Source of the DNA: Hydrogenothermus sp.
GTDB taxonomy: Bacteria; Aquificota; Aquificia; Aquificales; Hydrogenothermaceae
Reading direction: 5' to 3'
NCBI GenBank assembly: GCA_003978675.1
Contig: QNYP01000032.1
Coordinates: 1 to 23,466, forward strand
DNA length: 23,466 nucleotides
Shown: positions 1-8,770 of the stretch, piece by piece
How the letters are laid out: every line of letters begins with the position of its first letter
How positions within the stretch are numbered: the first letter of the stretch is position 1
Notes under the pieces: model-generated
Told to the model about the DNA's origin: nothing
The model's database searches: none
What the model saw: only the letters and a program-made list of their open reading frames with translations
Made by a program: the position numbers and the translations under genes

Positions 1-193
1 ATTCAAGAACAGGTTTAACAGAAGCAGATAAAGATGTTGCAAGATTATTACACCAAACAAAGACAGGTTTCTTTGTTTGGTGTAATAATCTTGCAACATC
101 TTTATCTGCTTCTGTTAAACCTGTTCTTGAATCAACTACCAATATAAAAGCATCTGCATCATCTAGTTCTTTTTCTACTTGCTTTTTTATGTA
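1..193. repeat. Fold-back inverted duplication of internal der sequence at the contig end
   Basis: Bases 1-63 are an identical direct copy of 457-519 inside der. Bases 61-193 are an identical reverse complement of 396-528 (position p matches 589 minus p). Bases 1-62 therefore pair perfectly with 71-132 around an 8-nt loop. The two junctions fall in short microhomologies: AGA at 61-63 and ATGTA at 189-193, where the true der sequence takes over. Perfect identity, microhomology joints and a position at the very edge of the window point to a template-switch chimera from amplification, library making or assembly, not a biological repeat. The sequence upstream of the der start is therefore not its native promoter or leader. 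Confidence 0.92.
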
Positions 194-1535
194 TAGAGTT
201 GCAATTGTTGGAAGACCAAATGTTGGAAAATCCTCTTTATTTAATAGGATAGTAGGTAAAAGAAAAGCTATAGTCGAAGATATTCCAGGGATTACAAGGG
301 ATAGATTAATATCAACTGCCGAATGGAGAGGAATACCTTTTGAAATTGTAGATACAGGAGGATATATAGATACAGATAAAGATCAATTTGCACCTTACAT
401 AAAAAAGCAAGTAGAAAAAGAACTAGATGATGCAGATGCTTTTATATTGGTAGTTGATTCAAGAACAGGTTTAACAGAAGCAGATAAAGATGTTGCAAGA
501 TTATTACACCAAACAAAGAAACCTGTCTATGTAGCTGTTAACAAAATAGATAATCCATCTCAAGAAGATTTAATTTATGAATTTTACGAACTTGGATTTG
601 ATAAGGTTTTTCCTGTATCAACTATACAGAAAAACGGTGTAGCTGACTTACTAGATGCAGTGGTTGATGATATTCCTGATTATGAGATTAAAGCTGGAAA
701 AGAAGAATTAAAGGAGGAAGAAAAACAAAAATCAGATGAGATAAGAGTTGCAATTGTAGGAAAACCAAATGCTGGAAAATCTTCACTACTTAATGCAATT
801 ACAGGAGAAGAAAGAGCTTTGGTCTCTAATATTCCGGGAACAACAAGGGATACAGTGGATACAGTTTTAGAGATAGACGGTAAAAAGTATAGATTTTTAG
901 ATACAGCAGGCCTTAGAAAAAAATCAAAAGTGGAATATGGAGTTGAATTTTTTAGTGTAGGTAGAACTTTAGAAGCAATAAAAAAGGCAGATGTTATTGT
1001 CCATGTTATAGATGCAAATCAGGGGGCAACAGAACAAGACCAAAAAATAGCCCATCTTGCACAAAAATACTACAAACCTGTGGTTATAGCTATAAACAAA
1101 ATAGATACTATTCCAAACAAAAGAGAAGTTATAAATGCTTTAATAAATCAAGTAAGAGAAAGACTTTATTTTTTACCATATGCACCTATTGTTTTAGTTT
1201 CAGCTAAAAGGAAAAAGGGTATAGATAAACTGTTAAAAGAAATTGATGAAGTTTATCAGCAGGTATGGAAAAGAGTATCAACAGGAAAGCTAAATAGAGC
1301 TATAAAACAGCTTTTATCTCTGCAAGCACCACCAACTTATAGGGGAAAACCACTTAAGATATACTATGCAACACAACTTGAGGGTAAACCTCCTTGCTTT
1401 TTAATGTTTGTAAACTATCCAGAGGGCTTTAAAGAAAGTTATGTTAAATATTTAGAAAACAATTTAAGGAAACTATTAGACTTAGAGAAATCTCCTATTA
1501 AACTACTTTTTAGGGATAGACATACACAGGATTAA
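189..1535 (+). CDS. der: Ribosome-assembly GTPase Der (EngA), double G-domain
   Basis: Der is an essential bacterial GTPase that binds the 50S subunit and acts late in its assembly. The 448-residue protein has the family's defining tandem G domains. The first has GRPNVGKS at residues 8-15, DTGG at 55-58 and NKID at 118-121. The second has GKPNAGKS at 191-198, DTAG at 238-241 and NKID at 303-306. A charged linker (about 165-185) lies between them and a C-terminal KH-like domain covers roughly 350-448. The length is normal for the family. The start gives the usual N-terminus only a few residues before the first P-loop. However, the ATGTA that includes the start codon is shared with the fold-back copy before it, so no native ribosome-binding site can be seen. 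The gene is followed 48 bases later by tkt. Confidence 0.96.
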   Translation: MYRVAIVGRPNVGKSSLFNRIVGKRKAIVEDIPGITRDRLISTAEWRGIPFEIVDTGGYIDTDKDQFAPYIKKQVEKELDDADAFILVVDSRTGLTEADKDVARLLHQTKKPVYVAVNKIDNPSQEDLIYEFYELGFDKVFPVSTIQKNGVADLLDAVVDDIPDYEIKAGKEELKEEEKQKSDEIRVAIVGKPNAGKSSLLNAITGEERALVSNIPGTTRDTVDTVLEIDGKKYRFLDTAGLRKKSKVEYGVEFFSVGRTLEAIKKADVIVHVIDANQGATEQDQKIAHLAQKYYKPVVIAINKIDTIPNKREVINALINQVRERLYFLPYAPIVLVSAKRKKGIDKLLKEIDEVYQQVWKRVSTGKLNRAIKQLLSLQAPPTYRGKPLKIYYATQLEGKPPCFLMFVNYPEGFKESYVKYLENNLRKLLDLEKSPIKLLFRDRHTQD

Positions 1536-1583
1536 AAGCTTAATGTTAAAATAATTGTATCTACTAACTTTGAGGTATTCTGA

Positions 1584-3584
1584 ATGTCATTTAATACCTT
1601 TTCTGATATTGACAATTTATGTATTAATACAATTAGGGTTTTATCTTTAGACCAGGTTCAAACTGCGAAATCTGGACATCCGGGAATGCCCCTTGGAGCT
1701 GCTCCAGTTGCTTATGTTTTGTGGGATAGATTTTTAAGGCACAACCCTAGAAATCCAAATTGGTTTAATAGGGATAGATTTATTCTCTCTGCTGGTCATG
1801 CTTCTGCTCTTTTATATTCGCTACTTCATCTTTATGGATACGATTTACCTTTAGAGGAATTAAAAAGATTTAGACAATGGGGAAGTAAAACTCCAGGGCA
1901 TCCTGAATATGGACATACTCCGGGAGTTGAAGCAACAACAGGACCACTTGGGCAAGGTTTTGGAATGGGTATAGGTATGGCAATAGCAGAGTGTTATATG
2001 GCTAACTACTTTAATAGAGATGGATTTAATATAGTTGACCATTACACATATGCTCTTATTTCTGATGGAGATTTAATGGAAGGAATTTCTTATGAAGCAG
2101 CAGCATTAGCAGGAAGATTAAAACTTGGAAAGCTTATTTATATATATGATGATAATGGAATTACAATAGATGGCAAAACAGATATAGCATGGAATGAAGA
2201 TGTTGAACTTAGATTTAAAGCTGCAGGCTGGCATGTGATTACGGTTCCAGATGGTAATGACTTGGAAGCAGTTTATGGAGCAATAAAAGCAGCACAGGAC
2301 GAAAAAGAAAAACCATCTTTAATAAGAGTAAAGACTCACATTGGTTGTTGTTCACCAAAACAAGATAATCCTGCAGTTCACGGAGCACCTTTATCAGAAG
2401 AAGAAGCAAGAGCTACAAAAAAAGCTTTAGGTTTTCCAGAAGATAAAACTTTTTATATTCCTGAAGAAGCTTTAAACCACTTTAGAAAAGCTATAGATAA
2501 AGGACAAGAGTTTGAGAATCAATGGAATAATCTATTTAAAGAATATGAAAAAGCCTATCCAGAGTTAGCTAAAGAGTTTAAAAAATGGATAAATGGGGAG
2601 CTTCCAGAAGATTTATTTAACGATATGCCACAGTTTGAAGCAGGAAAATCTGTTGCAACAAGGTCAGCATCAGGAGAAGTCTTAAATAAACTTGCAGATA
2701 AACTACCTAACATAATTGGGGGCTCTGCAGATTTAGCTTCTTCTAACAAGGTAGTTTTAAAAGGAAAAGGCGATTTTTACTGTGATAATCCTTCAGGTAG
2801 AAATATACATTTTGGAATTAGAGAACATGCAATGGGGGCAGTTGTAAACGGGATGGCTTTACACGGTGGTTTAATACCATTTGGAGCTACATTCTTTGTG
2901 TTTACGAACTATATGAGAGCATCCATAAGACTTGCTGCATTAATGAATATCCATTCTATATTTATATTTACCCATGACAGTATTGGTGTTGGAGAAGATG
3001 GACCTACACATCAACCTATTGAACATTTAATGGCATTTAGAATTATGCCAAATATGACTTTAATAAGACCTGCGGATGCTAATGAAACTGTAAAAGCATG
3101 GGAAATAGCAATAAAAAGGAAAAAACCAGCAATGCTTGTTTTAACAAGACAAAATGTGCCTGTTATAGATAAGTCTAAATATCCAATTGGAGATGGTGTA
3201 GAAAAAGGGGCTTATTTATTAGTTGAGTATGAAAATCCAGATATTGTTTTAATTGGAACTGGTTCAGAGGTTTATCTATGCTTGGAAGCCTCGGAAAAAC
3301 TTAAAGGAAAAGGAATAAAAGCAAATGTAGTTTCTATGCCATCTTGGGAACTATTTTTTGAACAGAATGAAGAATATCAAAATAAAGTTATACCTAAAGA
3401 TATTCCTAAAGTTGTTGTTGAAGCAGGGGTAAAAACTGGTTGGAGAGATGTTGTAGGAGAAAATGCAATTATAATAGGGCTTGAAGGCTATGGTGCGTCA
3501 GCACCAGGAAGTGTATTAATGGAAAAATTTGGGTTTACTGTTGAAAATGTTATAAAAAATGCAATAGAGATTTTAAATCGATAA
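1584..3584 (+). CDS. tkt: Transketolase
   Basis: Transketolase moves two-carbon units between sugar phosphates in the non-oxidative pentose phosphate pathway; in an autotroph it may mainly supply pentoses and erythrose 4-phosphate. The 666-residue length fits full-length bacterial enzymes. Visible landmarks are SGHPGMPLGAAP near residues 30-41, SAGHASALLYSLLHLYGY near 69-86, and the thiamine diphosphate motif from SDGDLMEG at 160-167 to the Asn at 191. The catalytic Glu is at 414 in GIREHAMG, and a pyrimidine-domain stretch reads THDSIGVGEDGPTHQP. Binding, pyrimidine and C-terminal domains are all present. The ATG is preceded by TTTGAGGT at good spacing. Only 48 bases separate it from der, with no clear terminator between them, so the two may be co-transcribed. 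A strong intrinsic terminator follows the stop codon. Confidence 0.97.
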   Translation: MSFNTFSDIDNLCINTIRVLSLDQVQTAKSGHPGMPLGAAPVAYVLWDRFLRHNPRNPNWFNRDRFILSAGHASALLYSLLHLYGYDLPLEELKRFRQWGSKTPGHPEYGHTPGVEATTGPLGQGFGMGIGMAIAECYMANYFNRDGFNIVDHYTYALISDGDLMEGISYEAAALAGRLKLGKLIYIYDDNGITIDGKTDIAWNEDVELRFKAAGWHVITVPDGNDLEAVYGAIKAAQDEKEKPSLIRVKTHIGCCSPKQDNPAVHGAPLSEEEARATKKALGFPEDKTFYIPEEALNHFRKAIDKGQEFENQWNNLFKEYEKAYPELAKEFKKWINGELPEDLFNDMPQFEAGKSVATRSASGEVLNKLADKLPNIIGGSADLASSNKVVLKGKGDFYCDNPSGRNIHFGIREHAMGAVVNGMALHGGLIPFGATFFVFTNYMRASIRLAALMNIHSIFIFTHDSIGVGEDGPTHQPIEHLMAFRIMPNMTLIRPADANETVKAWEIAIKRKKPAMLVLTRQNVPVIDKSKYPIGDGVEKGAYLLVEYENPDIVLIGTGSEVYLCLEASEKLKGKGIKANVVSMPSWELFFEQNEEYQNKVIPKDIPKVVVEAGVKTGWRDVVGENAIIIGLEGYGASAPGSVLMEKFGFTVENVIKNAIEILNR

Positions 3585-3599
3585 TTCTTTATTGTTAAT

Positions 3600-3624
3600 A
3601 AGGGAGATTTTCTCCCTTTCTTTT
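3600..3624 (+). terminator. Rho-independent terminator after tkt
   Basis: AAGGGAGA at 3600-3607 pairs perfectly with TCTCCCTT at 3611-3618 around a TTT loop, and a T-rich tail follows (TTTCTTTTC). It lies 15 bases after the tkt stop and separates the der-tkt unit from the hemN unit. Confidence 0.88.
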
Positions 3625-3637
3625 CACAAAATTTTTC

Positions 3638-3665
3638 TTGCAAGATTAACAAAATAATGTATAGT
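3638..3665 (+). promoter_or_regulatory. Candidate sigma-70 type promoter for the hemN unit
   Basis: TTGCAA (3638-3643) and TATAGT (3660-3665) are separated by 16 bases, in an AT-rich gap between the tkt terminator and hemN. The start would fall about 30 bases before the hemN ATG. The match is good but not perfect, and AT-rich DNA yields chance matches. Confidence 0.55.
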
Positions 3666-3700
3666 ATATTTCTAACCATTAAATATATGGAGATAATAAA

Positions 3701-5086
3701 ATGTCTGTTTTACCACAAGATGTTAAGTTTGATATAAATTTAATAAAAAAGTATGCTAAACCTGCACCAAGATATACTAGTTATCCAACAGCACAAGAGT
3801 TTACAGAAGAATTTACAGCAGAAGATTTTAAACAAAAGATTATCCAGTCAAATGAGAGAAAAACTCCATTATCTTTATATTTTCATATACCCTTTTGTGA
3901 GTCTGCATGTCATTTTTGTGGATGTAATGTAATTATTACTAGAAGGAAAGAGGTGTCTAATCCGTATTTAGAGCATTTATACAAAGAGATGGATATATCT
4001 TCAAGGTATATAAATAAGGATAGAAAAGTAGTCCAGCTACACTGGGGAGGAGGAACACCTAACTATTTAGAAGATGACCAGACTATCCAGCTTTTCAATG
4101 AAATAAAGAAAAGATTTGATTTTGATGAGAATGCTGAAATTTCTATAGAAATAGACCCAAGACATGTAAATAGAGATAGAATTTTCTTACTGAGGGAACT
4201 TGGTTTTAATAGAATAAGTTTTGGAATACAGGATTTTAATCCAAAAGTCCAAGAGGCAGTCAATAGAATCCAGCCAGAAGAAATGATATTTAATGTCATG
4301 AAATGGATTAGAGAAGCAGACTTTGAAAGTGTAAATATAGATTTAATTTATGGGCTTCCTTATCAGACACTTGAAACATTTACAGATACAGTAGAAAAAA
4401 CTATAAGGCTTAATCCAGACAGAATTGCAAACTTTAATTTTGCATATGTTCCTTGGCTAAAAAGACTTCAAAGAATGATAGACCCGAAAACTCTTCCACC
4501 ACCAGAAGAAAAACTTGAAATATTAAAAATGACAATAGATAAACTAACAAAAGCGGGATACATCTTTATAGGAATGGATCACTTTGCAAAACCTGATGAT
4601 GAGCTTGCAGTAGCACAAAGAGAAAGAACACTGCATAGGAACTTTCAAGGATACACAACCCACGCTGAAGCAGAGCTTATTGGTTTTGGAGCAACTTCAA
4701 TAAGTATGTTATACGATGCTTATGCACAAAATGCAAAAACATTAAGAGATTACTATGAACCAGTAGAAAAAGGAGAACTTCCCACCTTAAGAGGAGTAAA
4801 ACTAAATGAAGATGATATTATAAGAAGAGATGTGATAATGAGATTAATGTCTCATTTCCAGCTTTATAAGGGAGAGATTGAAGAAAAATATAGTATAAAT
4901 TTTGATGAATACTTTGCAGAGGAATTGGAAAGACTAAAAGAGCAGGAGCAAGATGGCTTATTAAAAATCTATGAAGATAGAATAGATATAACACCTGCAG
5001 GAAGACTGCTTATTAGAAACATAGCAGTAAATTTTGATATATATACAATGGCTAAAAAAGAAAAAAGATTTTCACAAGCTATTTAA
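3701..5086 (+). CDS. hemN: Oxygen-independent coproporphyrinogen III oxidase (radical SAM)
   Basis: HemN decarboxylates coproporphyrinogen III to protoporphyrinogen IX using S-adenosylmethionine, without oxygen; this step of haem synthesis suits an anaerobic or microaerophilic thermophile. The 461-residue protein carries the N-terminal PRYTSYPTA signature (23-31), which separates true HemN from the HemW haem chaperone. The radical SAM cysteines lie in PFCESACHFCGC, with C66, C70 and C73 binding the 4Fe-4S cluster and C75 being the extra conserved cysteine of HemN. A SAM-binding WGGGTPNYL follows at 115-123, and the HemN C-terminal domain fills roughly 370-461. The ATG follows ATGGAGATA, a modest ribosome-binding site. 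The gene leads a cluster and the next gene starts 11 bases after its stop, so they are probably on one transcript. Confidence 0.96.
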   Translation: MSVLPQDVKFDINLIKKYAKPAPRYTSYPTAQEFTEEFTAEDFKQKIIQSNERKTPLSLYFHIPFCESACHFCGCNVIITRRKEVSNPYLEHLYKEMDISSRYINKDRKVVQLHWGGGTPNYLEDDQTIQLFNEIKKRFDFDENAEISIEIDPRHVNRDRIFLLRELGFNRISFGIQDFNPKVQEAVNRIQPEEMIFNVMKWIREADFESVNIDLIYGLPYQTLETFTDTVEKTIRLNPDRIANFNFAYVPWLKRLQRMIDPKTLPPPEEKLEILKMTIDKLTKAGYIFIGMDHFAKPDDELAVAQRERTLHRNFQGYTTHAEAELIGFGATSISMLYDAYAQNAKTLRDYYEPVEKGELPTLRGVKLNEDDIIRRDVIMRLMSHFQLYKGEIEEKYSINFDEYFAEELERLKEQEQDGLLKIYEDRIDITPAGRLLIRNIAVNFDIYTMAKKEKRFSQAI

Positions 5087-5097
5087 GGAGACAAAAA

Positions 5098-5757
5098 ATG
5101 AGAATAATTACATACCTAATTCTACTTATTTCGACGTTTTCTTTTGCATATGAAGAAGGAAAACTCATAGGTAAAAAAGCTCCAGATTTTACATTTTTAG
5201 GAGAAGAATGTATATACTACCCGACAGATATATATTACAGAGAAAATGGAGAACTGAAAAAAAGATGTAGAGAGTATCACCTAAAAGATATATTAAAAAA
5301 AGGAAAACCTGTGGTAATAATATTCTGGGCTATTGGAGATAGAACAGGAACTTACTACTTTTTACCTGAAATGAACAATCTATATGAAAAATATAAGGAT
5401 AAAGTTGAATTTATGGCAGTTTTACTATCCAAATCTGATGGAAAAGAAGTTCAAGAGGCTAAAAAGGTAATACCTCTAAAAATTCCTGTTTATAGAGCTT
5501 ATAGTGATGCAATTTTTAACTACAATATATCAAAAGTAGATGTCCCTTATTTAGTATTTATTACCCCTGATGGAAAAATTCAAAGAGTTTTACTCCGTCC
5601 AGAGTCAACATCTAGATTAATTGAAGACAAAGAAGGGGTTCATCATTATAAAGCTACAAAAGAGCAACTAGACAAGGACAGATTTACTATACACAGAGAT
5701 ATAATCGCAGAAAGCATAGAAGATATAGAAAAGTTTATTAACCAATTAATAAAGTAA
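5098..5757 (+). CDS. Exported thioredoxin-fold protein lacking the CxxC active site
   Basis: This 219-residue protein starts with a short signal peptide (cleavage probably after SFA at residues 15-17), followed by GKKAPDFTF, the typical opening of AhpC/TSA and TlpA-like thioredoxin folds. The strand that normally leads into the redox site is present as VVIIFWA (72-78). Where FWA-xx-CxxC is expected, the sequence reads FWAIGDRTG, so both cysteines are replaced (D81 and G84). The cis-proline element is kept (VPYLVFITPDGK). The only two cysteines in the mature protein are C38 and C57, inside an unusual Tyr-rich insertion before the active-site region. It may be a binding protein or may use those cysteines instead; this is inference. 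A GGAG site precedes the ATG, and the stop overlaps the next start by one base (TAATG). Confidence 0.78.
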   Translation: MRIITYLILLISTFSFAYEEGKLIGKKAPDFTFLGEECIYYPTDIYYRENGELKKRCREYHLKDILKKGKPVVIIFWAIGDRTGTYYFLPEMNNLYEKYKDKVEFMAVLLSKSDGKEVQEAKKVIPLKIPVYRAYSDAIFNYNISKVDVPYLVFITPDGKIQRVLLRPESTSRLIEDKEGVHHYKATKEQLDKDRFTIHRDIIAESIEDIEKFINQLIK

Positions 5758-6758
5758 TGAAGTTAGTCATATGGCAAACTGCATTTTTAGGGGACTTAAT
5801 ACTAACAACTCCCCTTGTTTCTTCTTTAAAGAATCTGTATCCAGATAGTTATATAGCTTTAATATCTAAACCTTTTGGCAAAGAAGTTTTTAAAAATAAT
5901 CCATATTTAGATGAGCTAATAATTTTTGACAAAAAAAAACAATCTACATTTTCGCTTATAAAACAGCTAAAAAAGGCTAAATTTGATATAGCCATTTCGC
6001 CTCATAGGTCTCATAGAGCTTCTTATTCGCTATTTTTAGCTAAAATTCCAGAAAGAATAGGCTTTGACAAAGCGGGGTTTTCATTTCTGTATACGAAAAA
6101 AGCAAAACATACATTTGATGGGACTCACGAAATAGATAGAAATTTTAGGTTATTAAAGTTTCTACCTAATTTTAATGAAGGTAAATTACAAAAATATCCA
6201 CAGTTATTTTTAACAGAGGAAGAAGATAGTTTTTATAAAAGTTTCTCGTTAGAAAAAGACAACTATATAGTTATTGCCCCCGGTTCAAAATGGCAGACAA
6301 AAAAATGGACAGAAGAAGGTTTCAAAGAATTAATAAAAATATTATCTAAAGATTTTCAAGTTGTATTAATTGGAGGAAAAGAAGATATACGAACAGCCCA
6401 AGATATACTATTAGATATAAAAACAAAGAATGTAATAGACTTAACAGGAAAAACAAATTTAAGACAGAGTTTTTCAATAATAAAAAATGCAAAAGCATTA
6501 ATATCTAATGATTCTGCACCAGTTCATATGGCAGTTGCATTTAATACACCAGTAGTTGATATATACGGCCCAACGACAACAGATTTAGGATTTTATCCAT
6601 ATAGAAACGGCATAGTAGTAGAAATAAAAGACCTATATTGTAGACCCTGCGGATTACATGGACATAATAAGTGTCCGGAAAAGCATTTTAAGTGTATGAA
6701 GTTGATAACGCCAGATATGGTGATAAATTCCCTAGAAAAACTTCTTACAAGGAATTAA
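5757..6758 (+). CDS. waaF: LPS heptosyltransferase, GT9 family, WaaF-like
   Basis: GT9 enzymes of this type add heptose from ADP-heptose to the inner core of lipopolysaccharide at the cytoplasmic face of the inner membrane. The 333-residue length fits. An N-terminal Rossmann domain opens with an aspartate at 13 (FLGDLILTTPL), the position of the conserved catalytic acid. The C-terminal nucleotide-sugar domain shows VIAPGSKWQTKKW (172-184), VVLIGGKED and the family motif SNDSAPVHMA (250-259). The tail holds CRPCGLHGHNKCPEKHFKC (C295, C298, C306, C313), a Cys-rich segment often seen in WaaF-type proteins. The start overlaps the preceding stop by one base, so translation is probably coupled. The exact acceptor (heptosyltransferase I or II) cannot be fixed from sequence alone; the Cys-rich tail favours WaaF. 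It implies a Gram-negative envelope. Confidence 0.85.
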   Translation: MKLVIWQTAFLGDLILTTPLVSSLKNLYPDSYIALISKPFGKEVFKNNPYLDELIIFDKKKQSTFSLIKQLKKAKFDIAISPHRSHRASYSLFLAKIPERIGFDKAGFSFLYTKKAKHTFDGTHEIDRNFRLLKFLPNFNEGKLQKYPQLFLTEEEDSFYKSFSLEKDNYIVIAPGSKWQTKKWTEEGFKELIKILSKDFQVVLIGGKEDIRTAQDILLDIKTKNVIDLTGKTNLRQSFSIIKNAKALISNDSAPVHMAVAFNTPVVDIYGPTTTDLGFYPYRNGIVVEIKDLYCRPCGLHGHNKCPEKHFKCMKLITPDMVINSLEKLLTRN

Positions 6759-8717
6759 ATGAAGCTAAAGTTTAAGGATAAACAAGAATACAAAAATTAC
6801 TTTTTACCGCTTATAGAAAAAGAAAGGAAAGCAGAAAAAGAATTCTATATTAATGAAATAAAAAAACTATCAGGAAAAGAAAGAGAAAAAAAAGGAAGAG
6901 CAATTCTGAACTGCAAAGCAAAATTTTTAGGAGATTACATAGGAGGCTTTTATCTTTATAAATTCTCCAGAGAAGAAATGCCTAGACACCAGATAAACGC
7001 AGGAGATTTAGTTTTAGTAAGTGTAAAAAATCCATTAAAAGATGGAATAGAAGCGACAGTTTTAGAAAAAGGAAATAAATATTTAACATTAGTTTTTTCT
7101 CAAAAAATAAACACAAAATCAAGGTATAGAATAGACTTATATGTAAATGATATCACTTTTAAGCGTATGGAAGAAGCATTAGAAGATTTTGTAAATAGTA
7201 AAAATATATTTGATGAAGGAATAATATTAGGGAACAAAGAGCCTGAATATAGAAAAGAAAATTTAAATATTGATTTTAAAAACAAAAACCTAAACAAGTT
7301 TCAAAAAGAAGCTGTTAAAAAATCCTTATTGGCAAAAGAAATTTTTTTAATACACGGACCACCAGGAACAGGAAAAACAACAACGCTAATAGAAAGTATT
7401 ATTCAGCATATAAAACAAGGGAAAAAAATACTAGCTACAGCAGATAGCAATACAGCTGTAGATAATCTAGTTGAAGGACTATTAAAATACAATGTTAACC
7501 TTGTAAGAATAGGACACCCAGCAAGAGTTAGGGAGGATATATTATCCCAGTCTTTAGATATAAAACTAACAAAACATAAAAAGTATCAAAAAATTAGAGA
7601 ACTAGAAAACAAAATCCAAAAATTAAAAAAACAACAAGATAATTTTCAAAAACCAGTCCCAGCAAAAAGAAGAGGTTTAACAGATGAAGAAATTCTTTTA
7701 TATGCAAAATTAGAAAAGAAAGTAAGAGGACACAAAATCCAAACAATAAAATCAATGGCAAATTGGATACAACTACAACAACAAATATCAGCTTTAATTG
7801 AAGAAAAATTAAAAGTAGAAGAGGAAATAATTAACAATATTATAAACACAAGCGATATAGTTTTGGCTACAAATTCAGGAAGCTATTCCCATTTTTTAAA
7901 AGAAAAAAAATTTGATGTAGTTTTTATTGATGAAGCAGGACAGGCAACAGAACCTTCAACGTTAATGCCACTTATAAAGGCCAAAAAAGCAATTTTAGCA
8001 GGAGACCATAAACAACTACCGCCAACTATATTAAGCGAAGAAGCAAAAGAGCTTTCATTTACGATGTTTGAAAGGTTTACAAATTTATATCCTCAATTTG
8101 TTTATATGCTTAAAATTCAATACAGAATGAATGAAATAATAATGAAGTTTCCTTCACGGCAGTTTTACAATAACGAACTTATTGCAGATGAAAGTGTTAG
8201 AAACATAACTTTATCTCAAATTATAAAAACTCTACAAAATTCACCAATTATAGATGATACCCCTATTATCTTTATAGATACACAGGGGCATTTTCCAGAA
8301 AAACAGAAAAAAGATAGCCAATCAAAATACAATCCAGATGAAGCAAAGCTAATTAAAAACATAGTTGAGGAACTTCTAGAAGCAGGTCTTTCACCGAAAG
8401 ATATAGGAATAATAACACCATACAAAGACCAAGAAGATTTTCTAAAAAAATTAGTAAAAGATGTAGAAATTCAAACAGTTGATGGTTTTCAAGGAAGAGA
8501 GAAGGAAGTAATAATAATTTCTCTTGTTCGTTCTAATGAAGAAGGAGACATAGGTTTTCTAGAAGATTTAAGAAGGTTAAATGTTGCAATAACAAGACCA
8601 AAGAGAAAACTTATCATAATAGGAGATAAAAAAACAATAGAGAACAATCCAACCTATAGAATGTTAATTTCCTATATAAAACAAAAAGGCAAATTTCTAA
8701 AAGAGTCAGAAATTTAA
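6759..8717 (+). CDS. UPF1/IGHMBP2-like superfamily 1 helicase
   Basis: This is a 652-residue SF1B helicase of the UPF1/IGHMBP2 type, predicted to unwind DNA or RNA with ATP. After an N-terminal beta-barrel-like region (about 1-170) comes FQKEAVKKSL (Q motif), then Walker A GPPGTGKTT at 200-208. Walker B is DEAGQATEPS (391-400), motif III GDHKQLPPT (415-423), motif IV QYRMN (454-458), motif V VDGFQGRE (574-581) and motif VI NVAITRPK (608-615). A Lys/Glu-rich insertion at about 265-360 looks like a coiled-coil. All core motifs are intact and the length is normal for the archaeal/bacterial 'putative DNA helicase' group. The ATG directly follows the stop of the heptosyltransferase gene (TAAATG). 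Its cellular role in bacteria is not known to me. Confidence 0.9.
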   Translation: MKLKFKDKQEYKNYFLPLIEKERKAEKEFYINEIKKLSGKEREKKGRAILNCKAKFLGDYIGGFYLYKFSREEMPRHQINAGDLVLVSVKNPLKDGIEATVLEKGNKYLTLVFSQKINTKSRYRIDLYVNDITFKRMEEALEDFVNSKNIFDEGIILGNKEPEYRKENLNIDFKNKNLNKFQKEAVKKSLLAKEIFLIHGPPGTGKTTTLIESIIQHIKQGKKILATADSNTAVDNLVEGLLKYNVNLVRIGHPARVREDILSQSLDIKLTKHKKYQKIRELENKIQKLKKQQDNFQKPVPAKRRGLTDEEILLYAKLEKKVRGHKIQTIKSMANWIQLQQQISALIEEKLKVEEEIINNIINTSDIVLATNSGSYSHFLKEKKFDVVFIDEAGQATEPSTLMPLIKAKKAILAGDHKQLPPTILSEEAKELSFTMFERFTNLYPQFVYMLKIQYRMNEIIMKFPSRQFYNNELIADESVRNITLSQIIKTLQNSPIIDDTPIIFIDTQGHFPEKQKKDSQSKYNPDEAKLIKNIVEELLEAGLSPKDIGIITPYKDQEDFLKKLVKDVEIQTVDGFQGREKEVIIISLVRSNEEGDIGFLEDLRRLNVAITRPKRKLIIIGDKKTIENNPTYRMLISYIKQKGKFLKESEI

Positions 8718-8770
8718 CAAACCTCAGTTATTAAAAAATAGATAGTAAAAACTTTGAGGGAGGTAATGAA

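Noticed and set aside
1..132. Possible hairpin telomere or transposon-type inverted repeat
   Set aside because: Both arms are exact copies of internal der coding sequence, there is no transposase, and the joints show short microhomology. A chimeric artefact explains it better.
1860..2042. Small minus-strand reading frame inside tkt, and similar ones inside hemN, the helicase, nuoB, znuA and znuB
   Set aside because: They lie fully or mostly inside well-supported genes, lack ribosome-binding sites, and encode no recognisable protein.
8720..8764. CCTCA/TGAGG pairing near the ribosome-binding site of the gene at 8771
   Set aside because: Only five contiguous pairs plus a bulged three, with a long AT-rich loop; too weak to call a riboswitch or thermosensor.
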